The notes beneath the pieces are model-generated. The model was given only the letters and a program-made list of their open reading frames with translations, was not told the DNA's origin and made no database searches. 64,000 bases of DNA from Chimaeribacter californicus (GTDB lineage Bacteria > Pseudomonadota > Gammaproteobacteria > Enterobacterales > Enterobacteriaceae), in contig NZ_PJZF01000008.1 in assembly GCF_002858675.1 (NCBI RefSeq), positions 124,001 to 188,000 on the forward strand, read 5' to 3'. Positions 50,114 to 59,284 of this stretch are shown piece by piece (the stretch's first letter is position 1; each line of letters opens with the position of its first letter). The position numbers and the translations under genes are program-made.

Positions 50114-50142
50114 ATCATCATTAACAACAATCATCATTAACA
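50114..50142 (+). repeat. 13-base direct repeat in the ypfJ leader
   Basis: ATCATCATTAACA occurs at 50114 and again at 50130, a 16-base period. A decayed third copy (ATCAACAATTATTAAC) starts at 50097. It lies 35-80 bases upstream of ypfJ. Confidence 0.6.
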
Positions 50143-50175
50143 GTCATGGGTATCAATACCCCGGGGAGCAGGGTT

Positions 50176-51030
50176 ATGCGTTGGCAAGGGAGACGTGAAA
50201 GTGACAATGTGGAAGATCGCCGTGGGGCCGGTTCAGGCGGTGGCGGCGGCTTCCGCGTACCGATGGGCGGCAAAGGCGGCATTATTATTGTGGTGGTGGT
50301 GCTGATCGCCGGCTATTACGGTATTGATCTCACCCCGCTGCTGGGTGGCGGCGGGCAACAACAGATAAGCCAGACGCAGAATGTCAGCCCGCAAGATGAT
50401 GAGCTGGCAAAGTTCACCTCCGTGATCCTCGCCTCGACGGAAGATACCTGGAAAACCATTTTCCAGCAGGAAGGGAAACAGTATCGCGAGCCGAAACTGG
50501 TGATGTACCGTGGGGCAACCCGCACTGGCTGCGGCACCGGCCAGTCGGTCATGGGGCCGTTCTACTGCCCGGCGGACAGCACCGTGTATGTTGATCTCTC
50601 CTTCTATCAGGAACTGAAAGACAAACTGGGCGCGGACGGGGATTTTGCCCAGGGCTATGTGGTGGCGCATGAAGTCGGCCACCATGTACAGAACCTGTTG
50701 GGCATTGAGCGCAAAATGCGTGAGATGCAGCAAGGCGCGTCTGAAGCCGAAGTCAATCATCTCTCTGTGAAACTGGAATTGCAGGCGGACTGCTTCGCCG
50801 GTGTCTGGGGCCATGTGATGCAGGAGCAGCAGGTGCTGGAGGCAGGTGATTTGCAGGAGGCGCTGAACGCCGCGCAGGCGATCGGGGATGACCGCTTACA
50901 GCAACAGAGCCAGGGCAGGGTAGTGCCGGACAGCTTTACCCACGGCACCTCTGAGCAGCGCTACAGCTGGTTTAAACGTGGTTTTGACAGCGGAAACTAT
51001 AAAGAGTGTGATACCTTTGCCGCCCGATAA
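50176..51030 (+). CDS. ypfJ: Putative neutral zinc metallopeptidase YpfJ
   Basis: A 284-residue membrane-anchored protein of the YpfJ family. It starts [20 protein letters not shown], then has a Gly-rich cytoplasmic stretch and one membrane helix (about 35-50). A periplasmic domain follows with the zinc motif HEVGHH (165-170) and a likely third ligand in [14 protein letters not shown]. Its C-terminal [16 protein letters not shown] and [11 protein letters not shown] are hallmarks of the family. The substrate is unknown. The ATG at 50176 matches the E. coli N-terminus exactly; the frame's earlier ATG at 50146 has no support. tmcA follows 23 bases later, as in E. coli. Confidence 0.94.
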   Translation: MRWQGRRESDNVEDRRGAGSGGGGGFRVPMGGKGGIIIVVVVLIAGYYGIDLTPLLGGGGQQQISQTQNVSPQDDELAKFTSVILASTEDTWKTIFQQEGKQYREPKLVMYRGATRTGCGTGQSVMGPFYCPADSTVYVDLSFYQELKDKLGADGDFAQGYVVAHEVGHHVQNLLGIERKMREMQQGASEAEVNHLSVKLELQADCFAGVWGHVMQEQQVLEAGDLQEALNAAQAIGDDRLQQQSQGRVVPDSFTHGTSEQRYSWFKRGFDSGNYKECDTFAAR

Positions 51031-51053
51031 TTTATTACGCCGGCAGCCAGGGT

Positions 51054-53084
51054 ATGATTGCAGAGATCCTCAGCGCACAGCACGCCATGCAGCAGGCCGG
51101 CATCCGCCGCCTGCTGGTGCTGAGCGGTGAACGCACCTGGTGCCTGGCGCAGGCTGAGGCGATTGCTGTGGCGCTGGCCGCTGATGTGCTGTGGATGTCA
51201 CCTGACCCGGCACGGCCTCAGGCGCTTCCACCCTCGCGTGCCAGGGGGCTGCTCGGCAGTGAACGCCAACACGCGGTGTTTGATGCCACCCAGGGGCTGG
51301 ATGCCGAGGCGCTGGCGGCGCTCTCCGGCTGCCTGGCGGCCGGCAGCTGGCTGCTTTTACTGCTGCCGCCATGGGAGCGCTGGCCGCAGCAACCGGATAA
51401 CGACAGCGTGCGCTGGAGCGAACAGCCGGGCCCCATCGCGACCCCCCATTTTGTGGCACACCTCTCCCGCCTGCTGGAAAACGATACCGAATCCCTGCTC
51501 TGGCGGCAGGGCGAGCCGTTCTCTTTGCCGGTATGGGCACCGCGCCCGGCATGGCACCCCCCTGACGGCGGCCCCACGACTGAACAGCACTACCTGCTGA
51601 CCCGTTTGCAACAGGCCGACGCCGGTGTCTGGGTGCTGACGGCGGCGCGTGGCCGCGGCAAATCGGCGTTAGCGGGCATGCTGGCCGCCTCACGGCCGGG
51701 CGGCTGCCTGTTAACTGCCCCCAGCCGGGACGCGGCGGAGACCTTGAGTCACTGGGCGGGCGATCGCCTGCCGTTTATGGCACCCGATGCGCTGCTGGCG
51801 GCCTGCCGGCAGCGCCCGCCTGAGCCCCACGGCTGGCTGCTGATCGATGAAGCGGCGGCCATTCCGGCACCGCTGTTGCGTGAGCTGATCTCCTATTTCC
51901 CACAGGTTCTGCTGACCACGACCGTTCAGGGCTACGAAGGCACCGGACGTGGCTTCTTGCTTAAATTCTGTGCTGACCTGCCGTGCTGGCACGATCTCAG
52001 GCTCACCCAACCGGTGCGCTGGGCAGAAAATGATCCGCTGGAAGCGCTGCTGGATGCCGCGCTGCTGATGTCTGATTCGCCGGTACCGGACAGCGCACCG
52101 GCGGCAAACTGCCGCCTGATATCAGTGCCGCAGGCCGCCTGGCCTGCGCACCCCGCGTTACTGAGCGCCTTCTATGGGCTGCTCAGTGCCGCCCACTACC
52201 GCACCTCCCCGCTGGATCTGCGCCGCTTACTGGATGCGCCGGGGCAGCATGTGATGGCAGCCTGGGATCAACAACAGATCTCCGGTGCGCTGTGGCTGGT
52301 GGAAGAGGGCGGATTAAGTGAGGCGCTGGCGCATGAGGTATGGGCCGGCCGCCGCCGCCCGCGCGGCAGCCTGATCGCCCAGTCGCTGGCGGCTCATGGC
52401 GGCCAGTGGCAGGCCCCGGTGTTGCATTCACGCCGCATCAGCCGCATTGCCGTGACAGCGGGCCAACGGCGTCAGGGGCTCGGCAAGCGGTTAGTAGAGG
52501 AGCAGATTGCACGGGCACGTGCTGACGGGGTGGATTATCTCTCAGTGAGTTTTGGCTTTACTGAGCCTTTATGGGCGTTCTGGCAACAGTGCGGTTTTCG
52601 CCTGGCGCGTATCGGCAGCCAGCGTGAGGCAAGCAGTGGCTGTTACGCTGCGATGGCGCTGCTGCCGATCTCAGAGGCCGGGCAGGCGTTGGGGCAGCAG
52701 GCCACGCAACGGTTTAGCCGGGACTGGCCATGGCTGGCGGCACGGGTTGCCCTGCCGCTGCCACAGGCGCACGACGTTTCACAAACCCTGGACGACGAAG
52801 ACTGGCGGGAGCTGGCGGGCTTTGCGTTTGCTCACCGTTCGCTGGAGGCGAGTTTGGGCGCGCTGCAACGCCTGCTCCTGCACTCACTCCTGCCATTGCC
52901 GGCATTGCGGGCGCACCTGCAACAAGGGCAGGACGCGGCCTCACTCTGCGCACACTTTTCGCTTCCGGGGCGTAAAGCCCTGCTGTTGCGCTGGCGTCAG
53001 GAAACCGCCAACGCACTGGCCGCGCTCAACCCGGCAGCCTGCCGGCAAGGGCAGGCGTGGGCGGCAGTGTGGCCAGGCGTATAA
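51054..53084 (+). CDS. tmcA: tRNA(Met) cytidine acetyltransferase TmcA
   Basis: A 676-residue enzyme (E. coli 671) forming N4-acetylcytidine at position 34 of elongator tRNA-Met, which prevents misreading of Ile codons. The N-terminal domain (DUF1726, about 1-130) precedes an RNA-helicase module with the P-loop TAARGRGKSALAGML and the Walker B LLIDEAAAIP. Next come a GNAT acetyltransferase domain (about 360-530, AVTAGQRRQGLGKRLVEEQI) and a C-terminal tRNA-binding domain. It follows ypfJ closely and is likely co-transcribed. In E. coli it is not followed by an autotransporter gene. Confidence 0.96.
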   Translation: MIAEILSAQHAMQQAGIRRLLVLSGERTWCLAQAEAIAVALAADVLWMSPDPARPQALPPSRARGLLGSERQHAVFDATQGLDAEALAALSGCLAAGSWLLLLLPPWERWPQQPDNDSVRWSEQPGPIATPHFVAHLSRLLENDTESLLWRQGEPFSLPVWAPRPAWHPPDGGPTTEQHYLLTRLQQADAGVWVLTAARGRGKSALAGMLAASRPGGCLLTAPSRDAAETLSHWAGDRLPFMAPDALLAACRQRPPEPHGWLLIDEAAAIPAPLLRELISYFPQVLLTTTVQGYEGTGRGFLLKFCADLPCWHDLRLTQPVRWAENDPLEALLDAALLMSDSPVPDSAPAANCRLISVPQAAWPAHPALLSAFYGLLSAAHYRTSPLDLRRLLDAPGQHVMAAWDQQQISGALWLVEEGGLSEALAHEVWAGRRRPRGSLIAQSLAAHGGQWQAPVLHSRRISRIAVTAGQRRQGLGKRLVEEQIARARADGVDYLSVSFGFTEPLWAFWQQCGFRLARIGSQREASSGCYAAMALLPISEAGQALGQQATQRFSRDWPWLAARVALPLPQAHDVSQTLDDEDWRELAGFAFAHRSLEASLGALQRLLLHSLLPLPALRAHLQQGQDAASLCAHFSLPGRKALLLRWRQETANALAALNPAACRQGQAWAAVWPGV

Positions 53085-53437
53085 TGCAGCTACGCAGCGT
53101 TTTTTTAGTTGTCATTTTATTTTCATTAAAAGATTAATATAGTCTGATTAAATTAACTGTGGCTTAATGATTAAAGGTCAGGTGGTTAATTAATTAAATT
53201 AAGCAGAAAATAATTAAATGAAAAGGCTTAATATCTTAAAATTGTTCTTAAGTATTCTCAATGAATTAAGAATCGGTAGTGAAGTTCCCCTCGAGGTTGA
53301 ATGAAGTTCATCCTTAAAATATGATCCTTCCCGCGGATTACTGTGTAAGTAATACTATTTTATTAATGGACGTGCCTATTTATCAGCGTGAATTCTGATA
53401 AATAGCTGTGTAACTTTATGCATTGAGGGATTATCAA
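53085..53437. other. AT-rich leader region of the autotransporter gene
   Basis: No gene lies in these 353 bases. The base composition drops abruptly from GC-rich tmcA to AT-rich (TTAATTAATTAAATTAAG and similar around 53185-53215). That is the kind of region H-NS tends to silence. Two inverted repeats are present: TTCTTAA/TTAAGAA (53245-53272) and a perfect ten-base one (53377-53404). The promoter of the autotransporter gene must be here, but I could not choose one. Confidence 0.6.
53377..53404 (+). promoter_or_regulatory. Perfect 10+10 inverted repeat before the autotransporter gene
   Basis: TATTTATCAG, eight bases, CTGATAAATA. It ends 33 bases before the start codon and could be an operator or an mRNA leader hairpin controlling translation. 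Confidence 0.65.
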
Positions 53438-56128
53438 ATGCCTGTCAGCCATAAGAAGTTCTCCTTATCAAAAATTACGCTCGCCTGTGCGCTTGCGTTG
53501 ACCTCCTCTGCCTCCCTGGCGCAGGATATTTCCGGCTCTGCCTTCAATACTTTCACGCATGGTGTTGATATCGGCGGGCATGTTCATTATCAGGGTTATG
53601 TAGACTGGGATAATAGTGCCGCAGGTTACGCCGGCAGTGATATTTACCCGGTGATTAATAACGCCGTGGTGAATGGCGTAATCTCAACCCATTATTTAGA
53701 TAACGGTGCCGGGGTGAATAATAGCCTGACCCTGTCCAATACCACCGTTAACGGGATGATTACCTCTGCCTGTATGACAGGGGATTGCAGCAACACGGAA
53801 CCGCGGAGTCATTATCTTGATCCGCTGAATCTGATCGTTGATAACACCACGATTAATGATACCTATGAGCACTATATTTATGATGTGACCGGGGCAGATC
53901 AGGTACGTGATTTTGATCAGGTAGACACTTATGGTTTAGGCACCGCCATTACCCTGGATCAGGAAAGCAATATTACCCTTCAGAATAATTCCCATGTCGC
54001 GGGTATTTCACTGACCCAGGGTTATGAGTGGGTGGATGCTAACGGCAACAGCGGCGAAACCTTCGATAATAATGTTCAGATCAATGACTCGGTATTAACT
54101 TCCGGGGCCTACAGTGAGCTGGATAATCACGGGTTCTACGGCCAGTCTGATAAACCAAGTGACTACAACACCGCCACCAGCACGGCGGCAGACGACATCG
54201 CGCTGTCTGTGGTTGCCAGTGCCGATGCCGATAATGCGATGAAAACCAACGTGGTATTGAACAACTCTACCATGACCGGGGATGTCGCGTTCGTCAGCCA
54301 TTTCGATGACGGCTATTATGTTGAAGGCCACGACAGCAACGGTGACGGCGTGCTGGATACCGACGGCTGGGATAACACCGATGAACTGCATCTGACGCTG
54401 GATAACGGCAGTAAATGGGTGGGTGCCGCGATCTCCAGCGTGGAAGCTGACACCGCGCTGTATGACCACAGCACCAACAGCCGCTGGCCGGACTCGGTTT
54501 ACAATTCCGCCTACGGCCACCTGACCGGTGATGCCGTCTATCAGAGCGGCCTGTTTGACATCGCCGTGAACAACGGCTCCGAGTGGGACGCGACGAAAGC
54601 ATCTAACCTGGATAACCTCAGCGTTAACAACGTATCACAAGTCACGGTTCAGGAAGCCTCAGTGCTGGCCGATACCATTACCCTGACCAACGGCTCCCTG
54701 CTGAACATCGCCGCTCACGGTGAAGTCGCCACCGACGATCTGCGGGTTGATACCGGCAGCCGTGCTTCTCTGGTCGAAGAGAGCGCATATCTGTATGCCA
54801 ACACCCTGACGGTAAGTAACGGCGCTGAGCTGGATCTGGGCCGCGGTCAGGTTGACACCCAGAACCTGGTGCTGACTGACAACGGTGCCTTTGACATCGG
54901 CAGCCGTGAGTTTGTGCTGAACGCTGACCTGAATAACGGCCGTGACAAAACCGCGGCAGATTACGTCTATGACAGCGGTGTGATTGGCATTAATTCAGCG
55001 GGTCACCTGAGTGTAAACGGCACGGCAAACGGCAATTATCAGGTGCGTATTGATAATGCAACCGGTGCCGGCAGCGTGGCAGATTACAAAGACAAAGAGC
55101 TGATCCGCACCTACGGCGGTAACGCAACCTTTACCGATGCCAATGAAGCGGATCTGGGTGCGTACCGTTATCAGGCCGAACAACGTGGCGACGTGGTGGT
55201 ACTGGATCAGAAAGGGCTGACCTCTTCTGCTAACGCGGCCCTGAGCCTGCCGTCCTCCAATGCCGGCACCTGGCACATTGAGCAGGATACCCTGGACAAC
55301 CGCATGGACAACGTCCGCCATACGGCTAACCAGGATAAAGGCGGCGTGTGGGTTAACTACTTTGGCGGTAACCTGAATACCGGTAATGATGTCGTTGATT
55401 ACGATCAGGATGTTAACGGTGTCATGGTTGGCCTGGATAAAGTGGTTGAAGGCGGTGGCGAGCGCGAATGGCTGGTTGGTATGTCTGCCAGCTTCGCGAA
55501 GTCCAGCCTCAGCATGTCCAATGCCGATGCGGATTCTGACAGCCAGTCAGCGCGTGTTTACAGCAGCCTGATGTTTAACAACGGCCTGTTTGTTGACAGT
55601 TCACTGAGCTACAGCCACTTCAGCAATGACCTCGACAGCACCATGAGCAACGGCCTGCACGCCTCTGGTGACAACACCACGGATGCCTGGGGCTTTGGCC
55701 TGAAAATGGGGTATGACTGGGCCTTCCAGCCGAAAGCGTACCTGACGCCGTATGCCAGCATCACCGGTGTCTTTGTAGGTGACGATGATTACACCCTGAC
55801 TAACGGCATGAACGTCAGCGATCAGGCTTATGACAGCATGCGTTATGAGCTGGGTGCAGACATTGGCTATACCTTCGAATATGCGGGCGGCCAGGCGTTC
55901 ACACCGTACGCTTCTCTGGCGTATGTGTATGAAAGCTCAAGCAACGATGCGCAGATCAATGGTGACCGCATCGATAACGGCGTGGATGGCTCAGCCGTTC
56001 GCGTAGGGCTCGGTGGTCAGTTCGAAATGAGCAAAAACTTCAGCATCTATGCAGATGCCAACTATCTGGGCGGCAGCGATGTTGATCAGCCGTGGGCTGC
56101 CAACCTCGGCGTGAAATACCGCTGGTAA
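53438..56128 (+). CDS. Type Va autotransporter with beta-helical passenger
   Basis: An 896-residue self-secreting surface protein. A signal peptide ends at A28 (SSASLA|QD). A passenger of about 590 residues is rich in Asn, Asp, Thr, Val and Gly with short repeated segments such as LTLSNTTVNG, LIVDNTTIND and VVLNNSTMTG, the mark of a right-handed beta-helix. A calcium-loop-like D299-x-N-x-D-G-x-x-D307 sits in the middle. The 12-strand autotransporter barrel (about 618-896) starts near GGVWVNYFGG and ends in the aromatic KYRW. No protease triad is obvious, so an adhesin or aggregation role is more likely. ATG 53438 follows GAGGGA. The AT-rich surroundings hint at transfer. Confidence 0.92.
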   Translation: MPVSHKKFSLSKITLACALALTSSASLAQDISGSAFNTFTHGVDIGGHVHYQGYVDWDNSAAGYAGSDIYPVINNAVVNGVISTHYLDNGAGVNNSLTLSNTTVNGMITSACMTGDCSNTEPRSHYLDPLNLIVDNTTINDTYEHYIYDVTGADQVRDFDQVDTYGLGTAITLDQESNITLQNNSHVAGISLTQGYEWVDANGNSGETFDNNVQINDSVLTSGAYSELDNHGFYGQSDKPSDYNTATSTAADDIALSVVASADADNAMKTNVVLNNSTMTGDVAFVSHFDDGYYVEGHDSNGDGVLDTDGWDNTDELHLTLDNGSKWVGAAISSVEADTALYDHSTNSRWPDSVYNSAYGHLTGDAVYQSGLFDIAVNNGSEWDATKASNLDNLSVNNVSQVTVQEASVLADTITLTNGSLLNIAAHGEVATDDLRVDTGSRASLVEESAYLYANTLTVSNGAELDLGRGQVDTQNLVLTDNGAFDIGSREFVLNADLNNGRDKTAADYVYDSGVIGINSAGHLSVNGTANGNYQVRIDNATGAGSVADYKDKELIRTYGGNATFTDANEADLGAYRYQAEQRGDVVVLDQKGLTSSANAALSLPSSNAGTWHIEQDTLDNRMDNVRHTANQDKGGVWVNYFGGNLNTGNDVVDYDQDVNGVMVGLDKVVEGGGEREWLVGMSASFAKSSLSMSNADADSDSQSARVYSSLMFNNGLFVDSSLSYSHFSNDLDSTMSNGLHASGDNTTDAWGFGLKMGYDWAFQPKAYLTPYASITGVFVGDDDYTLTNGMNVSDQAYDSMRYELGADIGYTFEYAGGQAFTPYASLAYVYESSSNDAQINGDRIDNGVDGSAVRVGLGGQFEMSKNFSIYADANYLGGSDVDQPWAANLGVKYRW

Positions 56129-56195
56129 TTCCGGCAGGAGATACCGTGGGTAGCAAGGCAACACCTGGTTGCTTTACTCCCTGAACGTACACACT

Positions 56196-56219
56196 GGCCC
56201 CCGACGGGGCCTTTTTTTT
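56196..56219 (+). terminator. Terminator of the autotransporter gene
   Basis: GGCCCC, loop CGAC, GGGGCC and eight T. Confidence 0.92.
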
Positions 56220-56304
56220 GCCTGTGAGTAAGGGGTTACTAGCAGATGATGTGCTTACTACCCAGGTAATACTCACCGCTGTTGCGTTATGGGGGGCCTA
56301 TCCC

Positions 56305-56332
56305 ATAAAAAAGGGCAGCCTGCGCTGCCCTT
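56305..56332 (-). terminator. Terminator of the dapE-ypfN transcript
   Basis: On the minus strand, AAGGGCAGC, loop GCAG, GCTGCCCTT and further T. It lies 18 bases after the ypfN stop codon. Confidence 0.9.
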
Positions 56333-56349
56333 GGTATTAGCCTGACCGG

Positions 56350-56535
56350 TTACTTTTTCTTTGGCCAGTCATCATCTTCATCCCACTCTGCGTTGTTATC
56401 GCGATGGGGCGGGAGTTCCGGTTTGTTGTTTAAAAAGCGTTTATGATCCAGTCGGCGTAACTCTTTGATGCCATTCAGGATGATGCCCACCAGAATCACT
56501 AAAAAAATCCACCAGTAATCGGCTATCCAATGCAT
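56350..56535 (-). CDS. ypfN: YpfN, UPF0370 small membrane protein
   Basis: A 61-residue protein with one membrane helix (about 6-25, [20 protein letters not shown]). A conserved cytoplasmic part, [20 protein letters not shown], and an acidic DDDWPKKK end follow. E. coli YpfN (66 residues) has the same blocks. Function is unknown. It is the last gene of the leftward run dapE, M15 peptidase, ypfN; only two bases separate it from the peptidase stop codon. In E. coli it directly follows dapE. Confidence 0.95.
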   Translation of the reverse strand: MHWIADYWWIFLVILVGIILNGIKELRRLDHKRFLNNKPELPPHRDNNAEWDEDDDWPKKK

Positions 56536-56537
56536 GG

Positions 56538-57212
56538 TTACCCTCCGTGATTAATGCTTACGTAACGCGTAAACAGCGTATCGATATGGGCAGACAACCA
56601 CTCTGCGCCTGCCACATCCTGCCCTTGCCACGATGATATGATCTTTTCCGGCGTCAGTAACCTTTCCAGCGTACAGGCCGCGGGGCGGTAACTCAGGTGC
56701 CAGGGTTCTATGGCCACGCCGCCGCGATCTTCGGCAAAGGGCCGGTAAAAACCGAACTCAGCCATGTGATCAGTCAGCCACGCCGTCAACGGTGCGAAAT
56801 AGCCTCCCGGCAGATACTCCCAGGGTTCCAGTTGCAGGGTCTGGCCGGCCGGCAATCGCGAGGGATCATACACATCAAGATCGGTGCCCCAGTGGTGACG
56901 GCTGGTGCCGGGCAGCGCTGACCAGCGCAAAATGGCTTCACAGCGCTGCGCCACAGGGAGCGCCGTGGCATCCAGCGGCTGGCTGGCATGATCTAAGAGT
57001 GGCCACTCGCCACGGAATTTGCCATTCCAGATGGCGCGTTGCCGATCGAAGTCACGAAATGTGCTGGCCGGTTGCAGGTCAAACCCCGCGATGTGCGCGG
57101 CGCGTTGCAAGGCGATAAACGCCTGCGCCGCCTCCGGCTGAAGGCGGTGGGGGCCACAGAGCGGCACCAGGTGGGCATCACTCCGGCCGGTCAGCATTTC
57201 ATCGGTGATCAT
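56538..57212 (-). CDS. M15B D,D-carboxypeptidase (VanY-like)
   Basis: A 224-residue peptidase of the VanY/LdcB fold. The zinc and catalytic residues are visible: H106 and D113 in [13 protein letters not shown], with E169 and H172 in IEPWHLSY. R53 in STFRDFDRQ fits the substrate carboxylate clamp. No signal peptide is evident, so it would act in the cytoplasm, possibly trimming recycled peptidoglycan peptides, unless it is exported in another way. The ATG overlaps the dapE stop by four bases, so it is translationally coupled to the diaminopimelate enzyme. It is absent from the E. coli version of this operon. D,D versus L,D specificity cannot be told. Confidence 0.88.
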   Translation of the reverse strand: MITDEMLTGRSDAHLVPLCGPHRLQPEAAQAFIALQRAAHIAGFDLQPASTFRDFDRQRAIWNGKFRGEWPLLDHASQPLDATALPVAQRCEAILRWSALPGTSRHHWGTDLDVYDPSRLPAGQTLQLEPWEYLPGGYFAPLTAWLTDHMAEFGFYRPFAEDRGGVAIEPWHLSYRPAACTLERLLTPEKIISSWQGQDVAGAEWLSAHIDTLFTRYVSINHGG

Positions 57213-58336
57213 GCGATTAACTGATCCATAATCCGCTGGTACATTCTGCTCAGCAGTTGCAGGTCAGCCGCGCTGACGCACTCATTAATCTTGTGGATGG
57301 TGGCGTTAACCGGCCCCAGTTCCACGACTTGCGCGCCCATCTGGGCAATAAAACGCCCATCAGAGGTGCCGCCGGTGGTCTCCAGTTTCGGTGAGAGTTC
57401 ACTGTAATGCCTGACGGCTTTAACCACCGCGTCTACCAGTTCACCGCGTGCGGTCAGGAAGGGTTGGCCGGAAATTTTCCACTCAATAGTGTAGCGCAGC
57501 TGGTGTTTTTCCAGCAGCGCCTGTACCCGTTGTTTGATCATCTCATCGGTTAATTCGGTGCTGAAGCGGAAATTGAACTGCACAAAAAATTCACCGGGGA
57601 TCACGTTATTGCTGCCGGTACCGGCCTGCACATTGGCGATCTGCATACTGGTCGGCGGGAAGAATTCATTGCCCTGATCCCACTCCGTGGCAACCAGCTC
57701 GGTCAGGGCAGGCAATGCCCGGTGTACCGGATTGTCCGCCAGGTGCGGGTAAGCCACATGGCCTTGCACGCCATGAATATGCAGGTTGGCCGTCATTGAA
57801 CCACGCCGGCCGTTTTTCACCACATCGCCCACGCGCTCAGTACTGGAAGGCTCGCCCACCAGGCAGTAGTCCAGTCGCTCCTGGCGTGCCATTAGTGCTT
57901 CCACCACTTTGACCGTGCCGTAAGTGGCGTTTGCCTCTTCGTCAGAGGTGATTAAAAAAGCCAGACGGCCGCGATGATGCGGGTTGGCGGCCACAAAGCG
58001 TTCAGCAGCCACCACCATCGCGGCCAGCGATCCTTTCATGTCTGCGGCACCACGGCCGAACAACATGCCATCACGGATCGTCGGTTCAAACGGCGGGTTG
58101 ATCCAGCGCGACGCATCCCCCACCGGCACCACATCGGTATGCCCGGCAAAGGCCAGCGTTTTGCCTTCCCCACGCCAGGCCCAGAAGTTCTGGGTATCCC
58201 CAATGTTCATCGGTTCGATGGTAAAGCCCAGCGCCTTCAGCCGGGCAATCATAATAGCCTGGCAGCCGGCATCATCCGGGCTGAGGGAGGGGCGCTTGAT
58301 CAGTTGCTGCGCCAAATCAATTACCGGGCAAGTCAT
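57209..58336 (-). CDS. dapE: Succinyl-diaminopimelate desuccinylase DapE
   Basis: A 375-residue dinuclear zinc hydrolase (E. coli 375) making LL-diaminopimelate from its N-succinyl form. Metal ligands and catalytic residues are H66 and D68 (AGHTDVVP), D99 ([10 protein letters not shown]), E133/E134 ([11 protein letters not shown]) and the distal His in NATIHKINE. The start at 58336 follows GGGGAA; the frame runs 15 codons further up but overlaps yffB. It lies one base after the yffB stop. Together with dapA (47 kb) it serves lysine and peptidoglycan synthesis. Confidence 0.97.
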   Translation of the reverse strand: MTCPVIDLAQQLIKRPSLSPDDAGCQAIMIARLKALGFTIEPMNIGDTQNFWAWRGEGKTLAFAGHTDVVPVGDASRWINPPFEPTIRDGMLFGRGAADMKGSLAAMVVAAERFVAANPHHRGRLAFLITSDEEANATYGTVKVVEALMARQERLDYCLVGEPSSTERVGDVVKNGRRGSMTANLHIHGVQGHVAYPHLADNPVHRALPALTELVATEWDQGNEFFPPTSMQIANVQAGTGSNNVIPGEFFVQFNFRFSTELTDEMIKQRVQALLEKHQLRYTIEWKISGQPFLTARGELVDAVVKAVRHYSELSPKLETTGGTSDGRFIAQMGAQVVELGPVNATIHKINECVSAADLQLLSRMYQRIMDQLIA

Positions 58337-58337
58337 C

Positions 58338-58721
58338 TTAGTTCCCCTGTGAAATAAAGTGCTGATAGCGTGCGGCATCAAAACCGAGCAGTGACGTTGC
58401 GACGGAGCTGGTTAACAGCGGGCGTTTAATCGTCGCCGGGTGTGCCAGCATCAGTTGCAGGGCAGAGGCAGCATCTGTCACGGCCCCACGCTCTTCATCA
58501 CTCAGTTTTCGCCAGGTGGTGCCGCGGGTATTCAGCAGCGCCTCATACCCCTGCTGGGCGATAAAGGTGTGAAGCATCTCCACCGTCAGGCCATCAACCC
58601 GATAGTCATGAAAGCGGTAAGCCACCTGCTGCTCATCCAGCCAGCGGCGGGCTTTCTTAACGGTATCGCAATTTTTTATGCCATAGAGGGTGAAGTCAGG
58701 GGAGGTGGGTGACTCTGCCAT
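58338..58721 (-). CDS. yffB: YffB, ArsC/Spx-family protein
   Basis: A 127-residue thioredoxin-fold protein (E. coli YffB 118). The single reactive cysteine is C18 in [16 protein letters not shown]. Family blocks [23 protein letters not shown] and TIKRPLL are present. It is thought to be a glutathione-dependent thiol reductase, without a firm substrate. The N-terminus has about eight more residues than E. coli. It is the first gene before dapE, as in E. coli, and the four genes yffB, dapE, M15 peptidase and ypfN form one tight leftward unit. Confidence 0.94.
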   Translation of the reverse strand: MAESPTSPDFTLYGIKNCDTVKKARRWLDEQQVAYRFHDYRVDGLTVEMLHTFIAQQGYEALLNTRGTTWRKLSDEERGAVTDAASALQLMLAHPATIKRPLLTSSVATSLLGFDAARYQHFISQGN

Positions 58722-58843
58722 GAAAAAATACCTATAAACACGTGATCAGAAAAGGGAACGGTGCGCCGGGGTGCGCTGAATGTTCCGGCATCCTGACATA
58801 ATGCGGGAAAATAGCGGGCCGATCCAGCCACCGGGCCCGCGGG

Positions 58844-59284
58844 TCAATCGATATAGCCTTTTTGCCGCATCGTTTGAAGCTGCTCTGGGGCGGCAGTCAC
58901 CATGCCGGTATGCAGCAGGTGAAAATCGTAACGACGGTAAAAATCGATCTTATCCGGCACCGCATAGATAAACAGCTTACCGTAGGGGCGCAAATCCTCG
59001 CAGATGCGGCGCATCAGCTGGTCGCCCAATCCGCGCCCCTGCACATCCGGGTCGATGACCACATCGGAAAGGTAAGAGGCATAGGTAAAATCACTGATGG
59101 CATGGGCGGTCGCCACCAGTTTCCCGTCCAGATAGCCCCAGTAGCAGAAGGCGCTGTTGCGGTAAGACTGCCGCAACTGATCGACATTCCGCGCATTCAG
59201 GCCGCCGCGCTCAATCAGCCGGGCGAGTGCCGGCCAGTCTACCGGGTAGCGGGTTTCATCAGTCACAATGTCCAGTTGTGCCAT
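58844..59284 (-). CDS. GNAT-family N-acetyltransferase
   Basis: A 146-residue GNAT enzyme. The acetyl-CoA pyrophosphate loop is VQGRGLGDQLM, preceded by the beta4 strand YLSDVVIDPD, and IYAVPDKIDFYRRYDF gives the C-terminal strand. A substrate cannot be inferred. The start at 59284 (MAQLDIVTD) lies inside the end of the upstream acetyltransferase gene, which overlaps it by 26 bases in another frame, so the pair is co-translated. The next gene downstream (yffB) is 122 bases away. The small size is normal for stand-alone GNATs. Confidence 0.85.
   Translation of the reverse strand: MAQLDIVTDETRYPVDWPALARLIERGGLNARNVDQLRQSYRNSAFCYWGYLDGKLVATAHAISDFTYASYLSDVVIDPDVQGRGLGDQLMRRICEDLRPYGKLFIYAVPDKIDFYRRYDFHLLHTGMVTAAPEQLQTMRQKGYID

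Noticed and set aside
53377-53404. Invertible promoter element (phase variation) for the autotransporter
   Set aside because: The arms are only eight bases apart, too close for an invertible segment carrying a promoter, and there is no recombinase gene nearby.
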